Below are positions 12,529 through 24,030 of a stretch of DNA of 64,000 bases, piece after piece. The DNA is from Paralvinella palmiformis (lineage: Eukaryota; Annelida; Polychaeta; Terebellida; Alvinellidae), in assembly GCA_025642065.1 (NCBI GenBank), contig JAODUP010000142.1, forward strand, positions 659,001-723,000, read 5' to 3'. The position numbers and the translations under genes were made by a program. Position 1 is the first letter of the stretch; every line of letters begins with the position of its first letter. The notes beneath the pieces were generated by a model that worked only from the letters and a program-made list of their open reading frames with translations, was not told the DNA's origin and did no database searches.

Positions 12529-13862
12529 AGGTCACAGGAAAAGGCCTCCCAAATTAGTCAAAATGTCAATCTTGTTTATTAAGATCAATTTCAGTCAGAT
12601 ACATATTTGAATTTTCCCTAGAAATAAAGTTACAGTGATTTTAAACTTTGCTTAGCTACCATCTCACATGGACAAATATGTCACAGCTTTAATCGGGAAT
12701 CTTCGGAAAAATGTGACGTCATCTTTGACAAACATAAGCCAAACACTCGCCGTAGCGTAGTTCAACCTGTATTACGAAATCGATACTGTCATTAGTAAAC
12801 GTATAAACTAGTCTATTAATAAACTAGTCTATTAATAAACTAGTCTATTGTGCCGCTTATAACTGTGCAAATGGATCTGCCAGTGGATGTTCGGTATTTC
12901 ACCGTCTTTGGCACGATCAATTGGATATGGCATGAATAGTGTCAGGCTCATAGCAGATGCTTTTCCAACCATATTTGACAAATTGGGTGATGTTAAGCCC
13001 AAACGAATCAGTCGTTTGATGGAGAAAATGAATAGAAAACGGGTATGTAAAAGCGATAATAGGGTAATCTTGGAAGCAAACTATTGGAGATTCACCAGTT
13101 CACACTTTCGTGAATAAGTAAAATTTCACTTATTCACAAAAATATAAATTTACTTAGGCCTACTCAAAGCTTCTTATGGCTGTGTATGGTAGACGCTACT
13201 TAACTGTTACAATAGTAGGTGTTCCACCGAGGGCGGCACATTTCTGTATAGGCCTGACAAGGGTAGAGCATCAACCGGGCTACCGTGTACCGACAAATAT
13301 CACTTTATTTTAAATAACGCTATATGATAGGAAGAGGGAAATATTCGCATTCAGGCCCAGTGTGCTGACTTATCAAATAAGCTTATACCAACAGAAACAA
13401 ATACACGCCAATCGAACTTTTGTGGACCGGGGCCGCGGGTGTCGACGGCACAAGTGGCTGCTATAGATGCACGCCTGCACTTGCTGCAGCTAATTCCTCA
13501 CAATTAATACTGTCTGCGGCCATTTTTCGCGATTGTTCCAAATTGTAGGGTTTGATATCTCCGAGAATGTCAAAACTTTCGCCGGAATCTAACATTTTGT
13601 CAAGACGTTTGTAAACAAACCCGTGGCACTACGTGATGTTTGACAAAGATGACGTCACAGGATAATCCCTAGCGCGTGTAGTACACAATAGCAATGGCTC
13701 GTGAAATTTCGGAAATTAAGGATTTAGGTAAAGTTTTAATGGAAATATGATAGCTGGTGGCTAAAATTGTATTAAGTGTGGTAGTGCATCTGATAGGGAA
13801 TAAAATAATTGTTTGTTAAGTTATATTTACTTCGAAATGTGAAATTTCTTTTCCCGTCACCT
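12529..13862. mobile_element. Kolobok-like DNA transposon with long inverted repeats and TTAA flanks
   Basis: Left end at 12529 reads AGGTCACAGGAAAAG and is preceded by TTAA. The right end read in reverse from 13862 is AGGTGACGGGAAAAG, also bordered by TTAA (13863-13866). The two arms stay related inwards for more than 200 bp, with the strongest block TGTGACGTCATCTTTG at 12712-12735 and its inverse at 13634-13657 (23 of 24 positions). Between the arms lie remnants of a THAP domain. THAP-bearing transposases with TTAA target sites are characteristic of the Kolobok superfamily. No intact transposase remains, so it is non-autonomous or decayed. Confidence 0.55.
12850..13057 (+). pseudogene. THAP zinc-finger domain remnant
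   Basis: One frame opens CAAYNCANGSASGCSVFHRLW, minus the final residue a good match to the THAP start (C-x2-4-C, then FHRFP), and stops soon after. A second frame gives ADAFPTIFDKLGDVKPKR, matching the AVPTIF box that closes THAP domains. The middle of the domain, with the C-x2-H pair, is missing, so about 40 residues have been lost or lie in another exon. A GTATGT donor-like site follows at about 13041. It is located inside the inverted-repeat element. Confidence 0.5.
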
Positions 13863-13893
13863 TTAAAATGCCTTTCTATGTTTATATTTTATT

Positions 13894-13894
<1 letters not shown>

Positions 13895-13948
<54 letters not shown>
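13895..13948. repeat. (CA)n microsatellite
   Basis: About 27 uninterrupted CA units directly outside the right end of the DNA transposon. Confidence 0.95.
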
Positions 13949-13950
<2 letters not shown>

Positions 13951-14429
13951 TTTAGTAATAGAAAAATATCACACAATAGGTTAAAAGTTAATGTTTAATA
14001 CTATGAAACTTTGCTACAGTAGGTGTCACTAATTTAGATAAATAAATAATTTTATTCTATTTAGAGCATTTAGTTATCTGGCAGCTTTGGTACATATAGC
14101 GTTAATCTGTAAAAAAATTATTTATATATCTATAATATAATCTGCTAAAATTACCTATTTCGATCGGCGCTGTCGACCAATACATTTTGTGCTTAACCGA
14201 TGTTCAACGTATTATGCTTTATTAAGCAGCTGTATTCAGCTATATACGAATTTGGTCAAACGTAGCCGTCAAATGTTCTAGATAGAGGCGTTGATGTGGC
14301 GTCTCCGGTTCCAGGATGTTCGCGTTCGCCGCCGAAGCCTTTTCCCCACCGTGACCATTCGCTAGCGAACACCAAATTTCGCCAAGCCTTATTCGTCACT
14401 GGTCATATTCACAATAAACAATCCCTGTA

Positions 14430-15785
14430 ATGTACTTCGTCGATCATTAAGCCATTACGGCATACGCGGTGTTACCTTGGAGTGGTTTAGTAGCTATCTA
14501 ATAGAGAGAAAACAATATGTCAGTTATAAATGTATTGATTCAAAATTATTTCCCATAACTTGTGGTGTACCCCATGGATCCGTATTGGGACCACTTCTCT
14601 TCATTATTTACTCAAATGATCTACCAGGATCCCTCCGGTGCCCTACACATATACTATTTGCAGATGATACAACTATTTATGAATCTGGTAAAAATATAAC
14701 GGAATTATACAAACTCGTTAATCAAGACATTGCATCATTAGCTGAGGGTGAATAAATTATCTTTAAATATAAGCAAAACACATCATGTACTCTTCTCAAA
14801 AACTAAGAATATTAAGCCAGACACACATGTATTAAAATGATATAATATAATTATTAATCGAGCTAAATCTGTCAAATTTCTCGAACTACTAATAGATGAA
14901 AGCATAAACTGGCATGAGCATATAGATAGTTGTAGATACAAAATATCTGGTGGACTATATGCCCTCAATAAAATTAAGCATATCCTAAGTAGACACAATA
15001 CGAGAACAGTATACCACAGCTTGATATATACATATTTAACATATGGCACCCTATTGTGGGGTTGAAGTCACTGAACATACTTACGGAGATTATAAACCTT
15101 TCAGAAAAAAAGACAATCAGGACCGTCTCGAAATTAAACTATAATGCTTATACCGAACCCTTATTTAAGAAACTACAGATTTTCAAGCTAAAGGACATAT
15201 GTACTTTTCAACTTTCAAAAATAATGTATTCATTCATAAATATCTCTTTACCAGATCCCCTAATGACGATGTTCACTGTAAATAGACATATTCATTCACA
15301 CGAAACAAGATGCCTTCACCAGCCACACATACAATACAGAAAAACTATTTTTTTACCAAAGGCATTTATTTACCTAGCACCTGAAACATGGTACAAACTG
15401 CCAGAAACAACAAGACAGTTGAGGTCGCAACATAGCTTTAATAAGTGTGTAAAGAAATTTCTTACGAACTCACATTAACGAAGTCATTTATGAATTACAT
15501 ATATTGTATAATATATTGTACAATATTACATTATATTATGTTATGCTATCGCCCTAATCAGCACATTTGGACAGCGGACATAGACGGTTAAATATGTAAC
15601 TTTTAGGCCACTGCGCCTCCTTGTATAATCAATAATATTCTATATGTGTGGTGTTTATTTTGGAGATTACAGTTTTTTGTTTGTCTGTTGGCCTGATGGT
15701 ATATACTTGTAAGTAATATTATGTGAAATAAATATGTAATAACAATACTGTATATATCATCGAATAAAATTACTTACTTACTTAA
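14430..15785 (+). mobile_element. Degenerate non-LTR retrotransposon (CR1/jockey-like), 3' half
   Basis: Frame-shifted reverse transcriptase. 14448-14755 gives LSHYGIRGVTLEWFSSYL, then GVPHGSVLGPLLFIIYSNDL and HILFADDTTIYE, i.e. the GxPQGSxLGPLLF block and the catalytic FADD box. 14760-15050 continues in other frames (SVKFLELLIDESINWHEHI, YALNKIKHIL). 15056-15478 gives TEPLFKKLQIFKLKDICTF and TWYKLPETTRQLRSQHSFNK, the usual C-terminal tail of CR1/jockey RTs. The 3' end carries short ACTT repeats near 15770. There is no intact ORF and the 5' part is absent. Confidence 0.85.
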
Positions 15786-16010
15786 AACATACAATCTCAA
15801 ATTATTGTACTTTATAAAAACTAATACATTGACTAAAACACGATAATAAAGTATGCGCTAATGCAGATCTAGTACAAATAACATAAAAACCTGTTAAACA
15901 CATAATCTCTTAGTATTGCATTTTATAAAAACTAATGCACGAAATAAAACAAGATAATAAAGTATGTGTCAATGCAAATCTAGCAAAAAGGTAATATAAA
16001 AAACACGTCG
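15786..16010 (+). repeat. Imperfect tandem duplication of about 113 bp
   Basis: Segment 15786-15897 (TTTATAAAAACTAATACA ... GATAATAAAGTATG) repeats at 15898-16010 (TTTATAAAAACTAATGCA ... GATAATAAAGTATG). It begins exactly behind the LINE tail. Confidence 0.6.
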
Positions 16011-16653
16011 ATGAGGAGTTCCTCCACAGGCAAGGACAGTTGGTTCGCACCGTGCACAGAGCACAGATTCGCCAAATGACATTTTTTGAATTTCTTTTAT
16101 AGATATTGTAAAATTAAAAACCTTGATTATAATCTATAAAGCCAAAAATAACGTGTACCTATCAATCTACAAAAATATTCATAATAATAGAAGAAATACA
16201 TTCATATGGTACCAGGTCTAGTAAAAAAGGAAATTTTGATGTAAAATTTTGTAAGACGAATATACAATTAAGGTCAATTATTATTATGGATGTTAAATAA
16301 TGGAACCAATTAGATGCAAATGTTCGCAATTTTAAAACAATTAATATTTGTATCCACATAATTAAGAATATGCTCATTTCTTTATATTAGTGATACCGAT
16401 GCTGAGGTATGTTTGTAATTTATTTATTACTCAAATACAACATATATGATATAATATGCACAATAATATGTTATTGCTACAATACTTAATCATTTCAAAA
16501 TTAACCTTATGTGCATGTGTTGTTTCATAAAGATATAACAAGATCTATAGGCTGTTCTTTAATTAACCTATCTGCAAATCGATGTGTTTACTGCAATGCA
16601 TTTTGATTAATGTTAAGGCAGTATTGTATTAGATTCAGCAAAATACTCCCTGG

Positions 16654-16995
16654 TCAGCAGTTGTCTGCTGAGAAACGGCTCTCCAACTGCTGCAATAAGA
16701 TATCAATAAAAAGAATACCAATTGATCTTTTGTAATAAAGAAGAGGTGTGTCATCAGGTACATTCATCCTATTACACTGAACCCTTGGAACCGTTGGGAT
16801 TTCTTCTTCAGTGTCTATATATGAAGCCAGCTGCTTTGCTTCGTCGTACCATCTCTGTAATTCTACACCAATGCCATCCCTCAAACATGGAATCTCTGAT
16901 TTGATCATGTCAATCATTGGGTATACCTCAAAGACGTCGACATCTCTTTGTAGTTTAGCTGAAAAACCTTTCAAATAATCCAAACTATTCTTCAA
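16654..16995 (-). pseudogene. hAT-type transposase fragment (ZMYM1-like)
   Basis: A 113-codon open frame includes VPRVQCNRMNVPDDTPLLYY followed by KRSIGILFIDILLQQLESRF. This spacing of R-x(3-4)-N-x-P-x-DTP-x2-YY and a following FIDxLLxxLxxRF helix is typical of the C-terminal part of hAT-like transposases and the related ZMYM1 proteins. No zinc finger or catalytic triad region is found nearby, and the sequence upstream breaks down, so this is an isolated relic. Confidence 0.6.
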
Positions 16996-17559
16996 TACTG
17001 TGAAGACTACTTTTCAAACCATGAGACGTAGTTTTTTTTCGTCGCTATCCCAATTCCAACGACTTTCATTAACTTCTGGATAAATGTGTGGATTAACCGT
17101 AGCATCAAGGCAAGTGATGATTATTGGCGCAATATTGTTCAAGTGCAAACCCCAGAAAATATGTGCCTCTTGGGAGACTTGTCAAAAATTATACTGATTA
17201 AGTTATTATTAGCAGATAAATCACAATTATAATTAATTTTAAACTAAGTAACTTAGTATAAAATGGAGTATAATTGTGATTTGTCTTATAAAACTTTTAC
17301 ACAAATTACACAATACTCAATGTGTGGCTATTTAAGAATGACAAATTCTCAGCACTCTTACTAGTTATTATGTCGCCAAATTGTATATTGAATTTAAAGA
17401 TGGAGGATCTCCACTAGAGGTAAGGTCCTGACACCCGTAGATCCACCACTGCATATAAACCTTTAACATTTTGGATCATGGAACAGCAAATTTCGATATA
17501 GAAGCTTAAACTTATGGCGCCATAATACCTGTGTGAACTGGTTTCCATTAGAAAGTCAT

Positions 17560-17915
17560 CCCGAAAACTCAGGTCATCCAGTCAGATACTATTGCAGGTG
17601 CCAGTGTCTCGGCTCAAGTCATATGGCGATGTGCAGTTAGTGTTGCAGCCCTCACTTTGTGGAATATATTGCCGGCAGATATTAGAAATGTGTCATCCCT
17701 TGAAAAGTTTAAATCTCTTCTAAAAACACACCTATTTAAGGTCGCTTTCACAGATAAATAATTATTATCTTTTAAATAATTACAGGGTTTTTACAGACAT
17801 TGTTTGGGGTATTATTATATTAGATTATTTGTACAGCCACTTAGAATGGCTCCTGCTAGTAAGGGCGCTTTACTAAATAAACATTATTATTATTATTATT
17901 ATTATTATTAAATTA
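17560..17915 (+). mobile_element. LINE 3' end with (ATT)n tail, copy 1
   Basis: 17595-17640 reads LLQVPVSRLKSYGDVQL. After a one-base frame change, 17640-17763 reads VAALTLWNILPADIRN and SLEKFKSLLKTHLFKVAF, then a stop. This is the standard C-terminus of LINE reverse transcriptases. It is followed by a short 3' UTR ending GGGCGCTTTACTAAATAAAC and an ATT tail. 5'-truncated, as usual for LINE insertions. Confidence 0.85.
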
Positions 17916-18332
17916 TGTTTTGACAATTTTTTGTTTACATTCAGCCACCATCAATCTTTTTTGTAATTATTCACTGTCCCACTTTCTAAGTAGCTACTTA
18001 CATAACTAGAATGTCTACGGCGATGAATATAGATAGGAGAGCGTCCAATTATTTGATTCAGAAATAATTACAAAACAAATTACAACACACTTAACTAAAA
18101 CGTCACTGCGATAAAGATACTGCATATTTAGATTGCAGTATATGAAATTCAACGAAAAACGAGAATAATATATGTTATTATAAATTGAAAGCTCAAGAAC
18201 ATTAATTCATTTAATTTACTTTCACACAATGATTTAAACACCACAGCTTCTTCCCCCAAAGGGACTGTGTAGGCAGTGATTAGTCACAGTAAGCTAAATA
18301 AGAAGATGAAAAATGTGCCCCTGTATTTTATC

Positions 18333-18336
<4 letters not shown>

Positions 18337-18402
<66 letters not shown>

Positions 18403-18432
18403 ATATATACACACATATATATATATATATAT
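18337..18432. repeat. Compound (TA)n(CA)n(TA)n microsatellite
   Basis: TA run, then CA run, then TA run in the intergenic region. Confidence 0.9.
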
Positions 18433-19264
18433 TCACTCGCTAGTTATCACATCATATTTGACGTGACCAATTATATTTTAAATAGGATCTCAGCAGATAG
18501 TTGTCCGAATAATTTTGTGGATATGATGATAATTCAGTATACTCAATTATTAATTTTTCAAAACTAACACTTATCAACTTACCATAAACATGTTAAATAC
18601 TAATGACTAGTTATTGATTTAATCATGTTCTTTATAAAAGCCAGAGATAAGGTGTTGTTGTTGTTGCTAGAGTGTAGACAATTCTTAAAACGTTGCTCGC
18701 AAAAGGTGACACATAACAACACATTTGTTCCAGCTATACTGGCGTTCTCTGTATTTCATGTTAGTGTATAGAATCCTGTTTTGACAATGTAATTACTGAA
18801 TGGATAAAGCATCACCATATTTAAATGATTTGATCCAGAAATAATATATACCAGTGTGTCTGCATGCATAAAACGTGTTGTGCTGTGTGAGCCATAACAT
18901 ATTTTAATTTTGTTTTCAGTATAAAACAACGTAATTGATGCAGTCGAGTCAGCTAAAAGAGAAAGCAAATCTTTCTCAACTTTCGTATCTTGGGAGATTG
19001 ACGACACAAATTTGTGACAAGAAAAATGAAAGGCATGGTATTTTCCAGTTGCTTTTATTTACATTGTATTCGTCCAGTCAAGAGTCATGAGGTGAATAAC
19101 TTACACCAGTACTATTATCTGGTAAACAACCAGTACCTGTGCTGCTATTTAATGTAAGAAAAAAATCATTGGTTGTTGTACGTGCCACCTAGTGACTGAA
19201 TATAAATAATTTTGTCACCTAGTGAATGGCGCATATCATATCGTGATTAAGAGAGCACGCAAGA

Positions 19265-20487
19265 GGGAAATATCCTGCTACCAGCCAAATAAGTAACTAA
19301 GCCACGAAAGGTCTGTTCCACGGGCTCACTACATCCATGCTAACAGTCCCTAACCCTAAGCCTAAACCTAACCCTAACCCTCTAATCCGAGCATGCGCAG
19401 TTGACCAATAAGTAACAAACTCACGAAAGGTCTGTTCTACGGGCTCACTACATGCATGCTAACAGTCCCTAACCCTCTAATCCGAGCATGCGCAGTTGAC
19501 CAATAAGTAACAAACTCACGAAAGGTCTGTTCTACGGGCTCACTACATGCATACTAACAGTCCCTAACCCTAACTCTCTAATCCGAGCATGCGCAGTTGA
19601 CCAATAAGTAACAAACTCACGAAAGGTCTGTTCCACGGGCTCACTACATGCATGCTAACAGTCCCTAACCCTCTAATCCGAGCATGCGCAGTTGACCAAT
19701 AAGTAACAAACTCACGAAAGGTCTGTTCCACGGGCTCACTACATGCATGCTAACAGTCCCTAACCCTAAGCCTAAACCTAACCCTAACCCTCTAATCCGA
19801 GCATGCGCAGTTGACCAATAAGTAACCAACTCACGAAAGGTCTGTTCTATGGGCTCACTACATGCATACTAACAGTCCCTAACCCTAACCCTCTAATCCG
19901 AGCATGCGCAGTTGACCAATAAGTAACAAACTCACGAAAGGTCTGTTCCACGGGCTCACTACATGCATGCTAACAGTCCCTAACCCTCTAATCCGAGCAT
20001 GCGCAGTTGACCAATAAGTAACAAACTCACGAAAGGTCTGTTCCACGGGCTCACTACATGCATGCTAACAGTCCCTAACCCTAAGCCTAAACCTAACCCT
20101 AACCCTCTAATCCGAGCATGCGCAGTTGACCAATAAGTAACCAACTCACGAAAGGTCTGTTCTATGGGCTCACTACATGCATGCTAACAGTCCCTAACCC
20201 TAACCCTCTAATCCGAGCATGCGCAGTTGACCAATAAGTAACAAACTCACGAAAGGTCTGTTCCACGGGCTCACTACATGCATGCTAACAGTCCCTAACC
20301 CTAAGCCTAAACCTAACCCTAACCCTCTAATCCGAGCATGCGCAGTTGACCAATAAGTAACCAACTCACGAAAGGTCTGTTCTATGGGCTCACTACATGC
20401 ATGCTAACAGTCCCTAACCCTAACCCTCTAATCCGAGCATGCGCAGTTGACCAATATCCCGATTTGGGCGGTAACAGGATTATTCCC
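19265..20487. repeat. Satellite array with internal telomere-type hexamers and inverted flanks
   Basis: About eleven head-to-tail units from 19291 to 20456. Each has a constant ~83 bp part (CGAGCATGCGCAGTTGACC ... CACGAAAGGTCTGTT ... GGGCTCACTACATGCATGC) and a CCCTAA-type hexamer tract of variable length. Distances between successive CTAATCCG anchors are 95, 101, 95, 119, 101, 95, 119, 101, 119 and 101, so all length changes are multiples of six. The array is bracketed by a 26 bp inverted repeat: 19265-19290 against 20462-20487, with 21 of 26 positions matching. That suggests the array sits inside a mobile element. Confidence 0.9.
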
Positions 20488-20767
20488 ATGATCTCTCTCT
20501 AACTTACCAAATGTAAGTGACCGCTTACCTGTACTATATGTCGATTGATATGTGTGTTAGTATTTCCTCGTATGAACTGGGCGGAAAATATAGCATTTAT
20601 ATAATTAAACAATTTGCTATGTGTACTTTTACGTTTTGTAAAATGTATTCATCCAGTTGGTTGGATTAATTTATAAATATGTATTGCGTTTGCCTGTATA
20701 AAGATTTTTGCACGTTCGTTAATTTTTTGAAGATTTGATAAACATTCAGGAATATACATGAGAAGTA

Positions 20768-20769
<2 letters not shown>

Positions 20770-20830
<61 letters not shown>
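20770..20830. repeat. (TA)n microsatellite
   Basis: About 30 uninterrupted TA units; similar, shorter TA tracts lie at 1499-1530, 4206-4244, 9140-9169, 21859-21902, 35045-35082, 51099-51134, 54043-54078, 55739-55790, 58819-58857, 59044-59079, 60102-60147, 61804-61851 and 61933-61957. Confidence 0.95.
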
Positions 20831-20832
<2 letters not shown>

Positions 20833-21366
20833 AAGAATATTTCGAAATATAAACAGATATACACCACGTCTTAAGTGTACGTTTAATTATTCATACTTGT
20901 CATAAATATATTATAATAAAGGCGTTAAATCGTACCAACCCTTTGGTGGATAAAATGGATTGTGACAAATACGTGTTATGCAAACTACACCCATAGCTCG
21001 AGTTGCAGTTGTTGTTTTTTTCAAACCCAAAACAATTGTTCCGAGAAAGATCCATAGTAACAATCTATTTATAGAATTTCCCTTTATCTATCTCTGCCAA
21101 GCATTAAATTATATAATAATAATATAACGACATTGATATAATAAATGTTAAAATTTTACGTGTAGGATCTCCAGTAGATGTTAACAGATGAATGATCTGT
21201 GTCTATTTCGTCTCTATATTTTAAAGACTTGTTTCATTCCTGTTTTTTCATCCATTGAAGATTGAAAGCAGGCGTACGTGTTATTAAAGACGTAATACAT
21301 GTTTATATTACATGTACAAAATCTCACAGATTTTGGGGTAAGACTAATATCCCGTCTGTTGGCACT

Positions 21367-21368
<2 letters not shown>

Positions 21369-21456
<88 letters not shown>

Positions 21457-21665
21457 TTAATAAGGTATATTTAATAAAGCGCCCTTCCTAGCAGGAGCTA
21501 TTCAAAGGCACTGTAGAAGTAATATAATAATACCCTAAATAAAAGTATTTAAAGATAATTATTATTTATCTGTGAAAGCAACCTTGAACAGGTGGGTTTT
21601 TAGAATAGATTTAAAATTTTCAAGAAACGAAACATTTCTAATATATCTGCCAGCAACCTATTAAT
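21369..21665 (-). mobile_element. LINE 3' end with (ATT)n tail, copy 2 (inverted)
   Basis: On the minus strand the same 3' UTR and C-terminal coding region as at 17.6-17.9 kb appear in order, ending in GGGCGCTTTATTAAATATACC and a long ATT tail (AAT on the plus strand, 21369-21457). It contains small frame breaks. Confidence 0.75.
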
Positions 21666-21853
21666 GGAAACTGTAAATGCTGGACACTGCAAATATTTAA
21701 ATATTGCTAAAGCCGATGCTAGGTACTGATCCTAAATTCGTGCCCTTCAGGTCAATGTAATCTGAATACAGCGGGTACTGAGAACTCTGAATACCAGCCG
21801 TATCTCGGACGCCCAAACTGATGTTTGGTGTAGAAAATGTGAGAAAGTCATCG

Positions 21854-21906
<53 letters not shown>

Positions 21907-21929
21907 GAATTGATAAAGAGTTAGATTTA

Positions 21930-22265
21930 TTCTCTTACTTGAAGAATTTAGAACATTGTAGTGTTAATATTCGGCAACGGATAAGTCAAAATATTCTAAA
22001 ATTAAATGAGCATTACGGATTGGTACATATTCCATTACCACTAAGGGCTAAGGGGTCAGTAAAAATTCTAGGGGTTATTTTTGATAGATGTATTATTATG
22101 TATAAACATGTCAGTATGTTGAGCTGCTGGTTTTCTCATATTGTGATTGTGCGTTTGGTTAAGCATCCCCCACTTTCTGGAATTGTCGATAGAAATTATA
22201 AATGCCATCTCTTAAAAATTTCAATCTATTTTAAACTCACCCGTTCAAGGTTGTTTTCACCTATT
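21930..22265 (+). mobile_element. LINE reverse-transcriptase remnants
   Basis: 21960-22080 codes GSVKILGVIFDRCI, the thumb-region strand of LINE RTs. 22160-22262 resembles the PLSGIVDRNYK / FKLTRSRLF version of the same C-terminal block as at 17.64 kb, with frameshifts. This is a heavily decayed relative of copies 1 and 2. Confidence 0.5.
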
Positions 22266-23649
22266 GTCGTCAGTTTCTGTGTCGCACATCGTTACGCGAT
22301 GATTTCTTTCAAACGATCCAGCCTTTCAATGGCAGAGCTCTTGCAGTTGTTTACAACTCATGATTAAACAACGTAGGTCTGTTAAACTTTGTGTGGATCT
22401 CGCTGTGAACCTTTATGTTGACAACACACTTTCCCAATGAAGACATGCCTTCACGTTCAGCTCCCTTCATATGACTATGGAGATCCTCGTCGTGACCTAC
22501 TTCCGTTTTTCCAAGCTGAATCATGCGCAGTGTCAATTCCAAAAGGTTCAAGAACATTTATTCTTAAGAGTACTTTGTTTATGTTTAGCCTCGGCGCAAC
22601 TCACATAAGGGTTATAAGGCCGAGAGGCTACTCCATAGGGTAGTGATATGATTACTAAAGGATGAATAATGCTACAGACATACTGGACAACCAAACTCGG
22701 AATGTAGCTATTCGGTCAAACGCTTGCTTTAAAACGCCAAAAGAAGATACAGGACACCTAGACAAAGAATGGTGTCATGAAAATGATGTCTGAAGAACTG
22801 TATCAGGAATTATGTGCTCTATTATTACGGTGGTGTGATATCTAATTATCATAAACTATATATTTAATCAGGGATATTCCAGTTATAACTATATGGGGGT
22901 CACGGGCGGCAATTTTATTAATAATACATGGGTGATGGTGTCTGAGCAATAGAAAACTTATGGATGGTAGGTAGACTAGAAAAATAATACTTATCGTTGG
23001 TCGGTTTTGTGCAAATCTATGTATGGTGGGGGGTGGGTTTCAGAAAATTTATCACCATGTATATCTTATGTAGAATCACAAAGAAATGAATATCATCGGA
23101 GATGATGTAACAGTTTAAAACCGAAAAACATCGTTTTAATTTTATCAATATCGTGAACGGTAGCGACATCTGACGTATTTGCAATAAATGTTTGTGGTAT
23201 GTTATGGCCAGGGAATGGATTAATGAAATCTGTGAAATAATTTTGGTATAATTTAAGACTTCCCACTGTGAACACACCTTTAATTAAGTATATACCGGTG
23301 GAATGAATGTATAATTTTATGTAACTTCATAAGAATTTAAGATCTTGGGATTAACTGCATCTACGTGAATTATTATCGTGTGAATACAATATTATAGTTT
23401 TGGTGTGAAGCCTGGTGTAAAAAGATCTGATGTCACCCAAGATCAATTTTATCCCCCAGATACGTCCGACTCTAATGGCATCAAGACCACAGTGTTTTGC
23501 CTATTCAGACCGTTTGCTGCGCACTATCATAATTTATCCGGGGAACACTATAATGCCCAATGCCGAAATAGGTAATTCCTTCAGATGACATTATATCCTT
23601 ATACTTCGGTTTGTAGGCATACAACTAATCACTAACTAAAACACAATCT

Positions 23650-24030
23650 AGGATGGATATCACAAATGCATACTTCATTGTCGTGGGAAAACCAACTGGC
23701 TCATATAAACAACAAAATACCCAGATCATTATATGCTATCAACCAGGTGAAACCCTTTTTGTCGTACCCTAGTCTGAAAACATTGTATGCAGCTTTAATA
23801 CATCCTCAGCTCTCATATGGGATACTAGCTTGGGGAAATGCAAATTAACGCATCTCTTTGTATAAAACATAACTTTTACAAAAACGTGCCATACGGACAA
23901 TTCACAACTAGATGGTATAAAAGTAACACAAAACCCCTTTTAAAATCCCCACAAATATTAAAACTGAACTATTTGCATGAGTTTCAAATTGCCTTATTTA
24001 TGCATGATTTCGTAAATAAATAAATGACAC
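23650..24030 (+). mobile_element. LINE reverse-transcriptase remnant
   Basis: Two overlapping frames: 23666-23846 with SLSWENQLAHINNKI, SLKTLYAALIHPQLSYG and ILAWGNAN, then 23838-24023 with QILKLNYLHEFQIALFMHDF. Both match the post-catalytic region of CR1/jockey RTs, similar to the LINE at 14.4 kb but separately broken. Confidence 0.75.

Noticed and set aside
19330..20450. Chromosome end (telomere)
   Set aside because: The CCCTAA hexamers are a few per unit inside a longer satellite unit and single-copy sequence continues on both sides.
20649..20867. Open frames with IY repeats around TA tracts (also near 55.7, 58.8 and 18.3 kb)
   Set aside because: Products of TA microsatellites.
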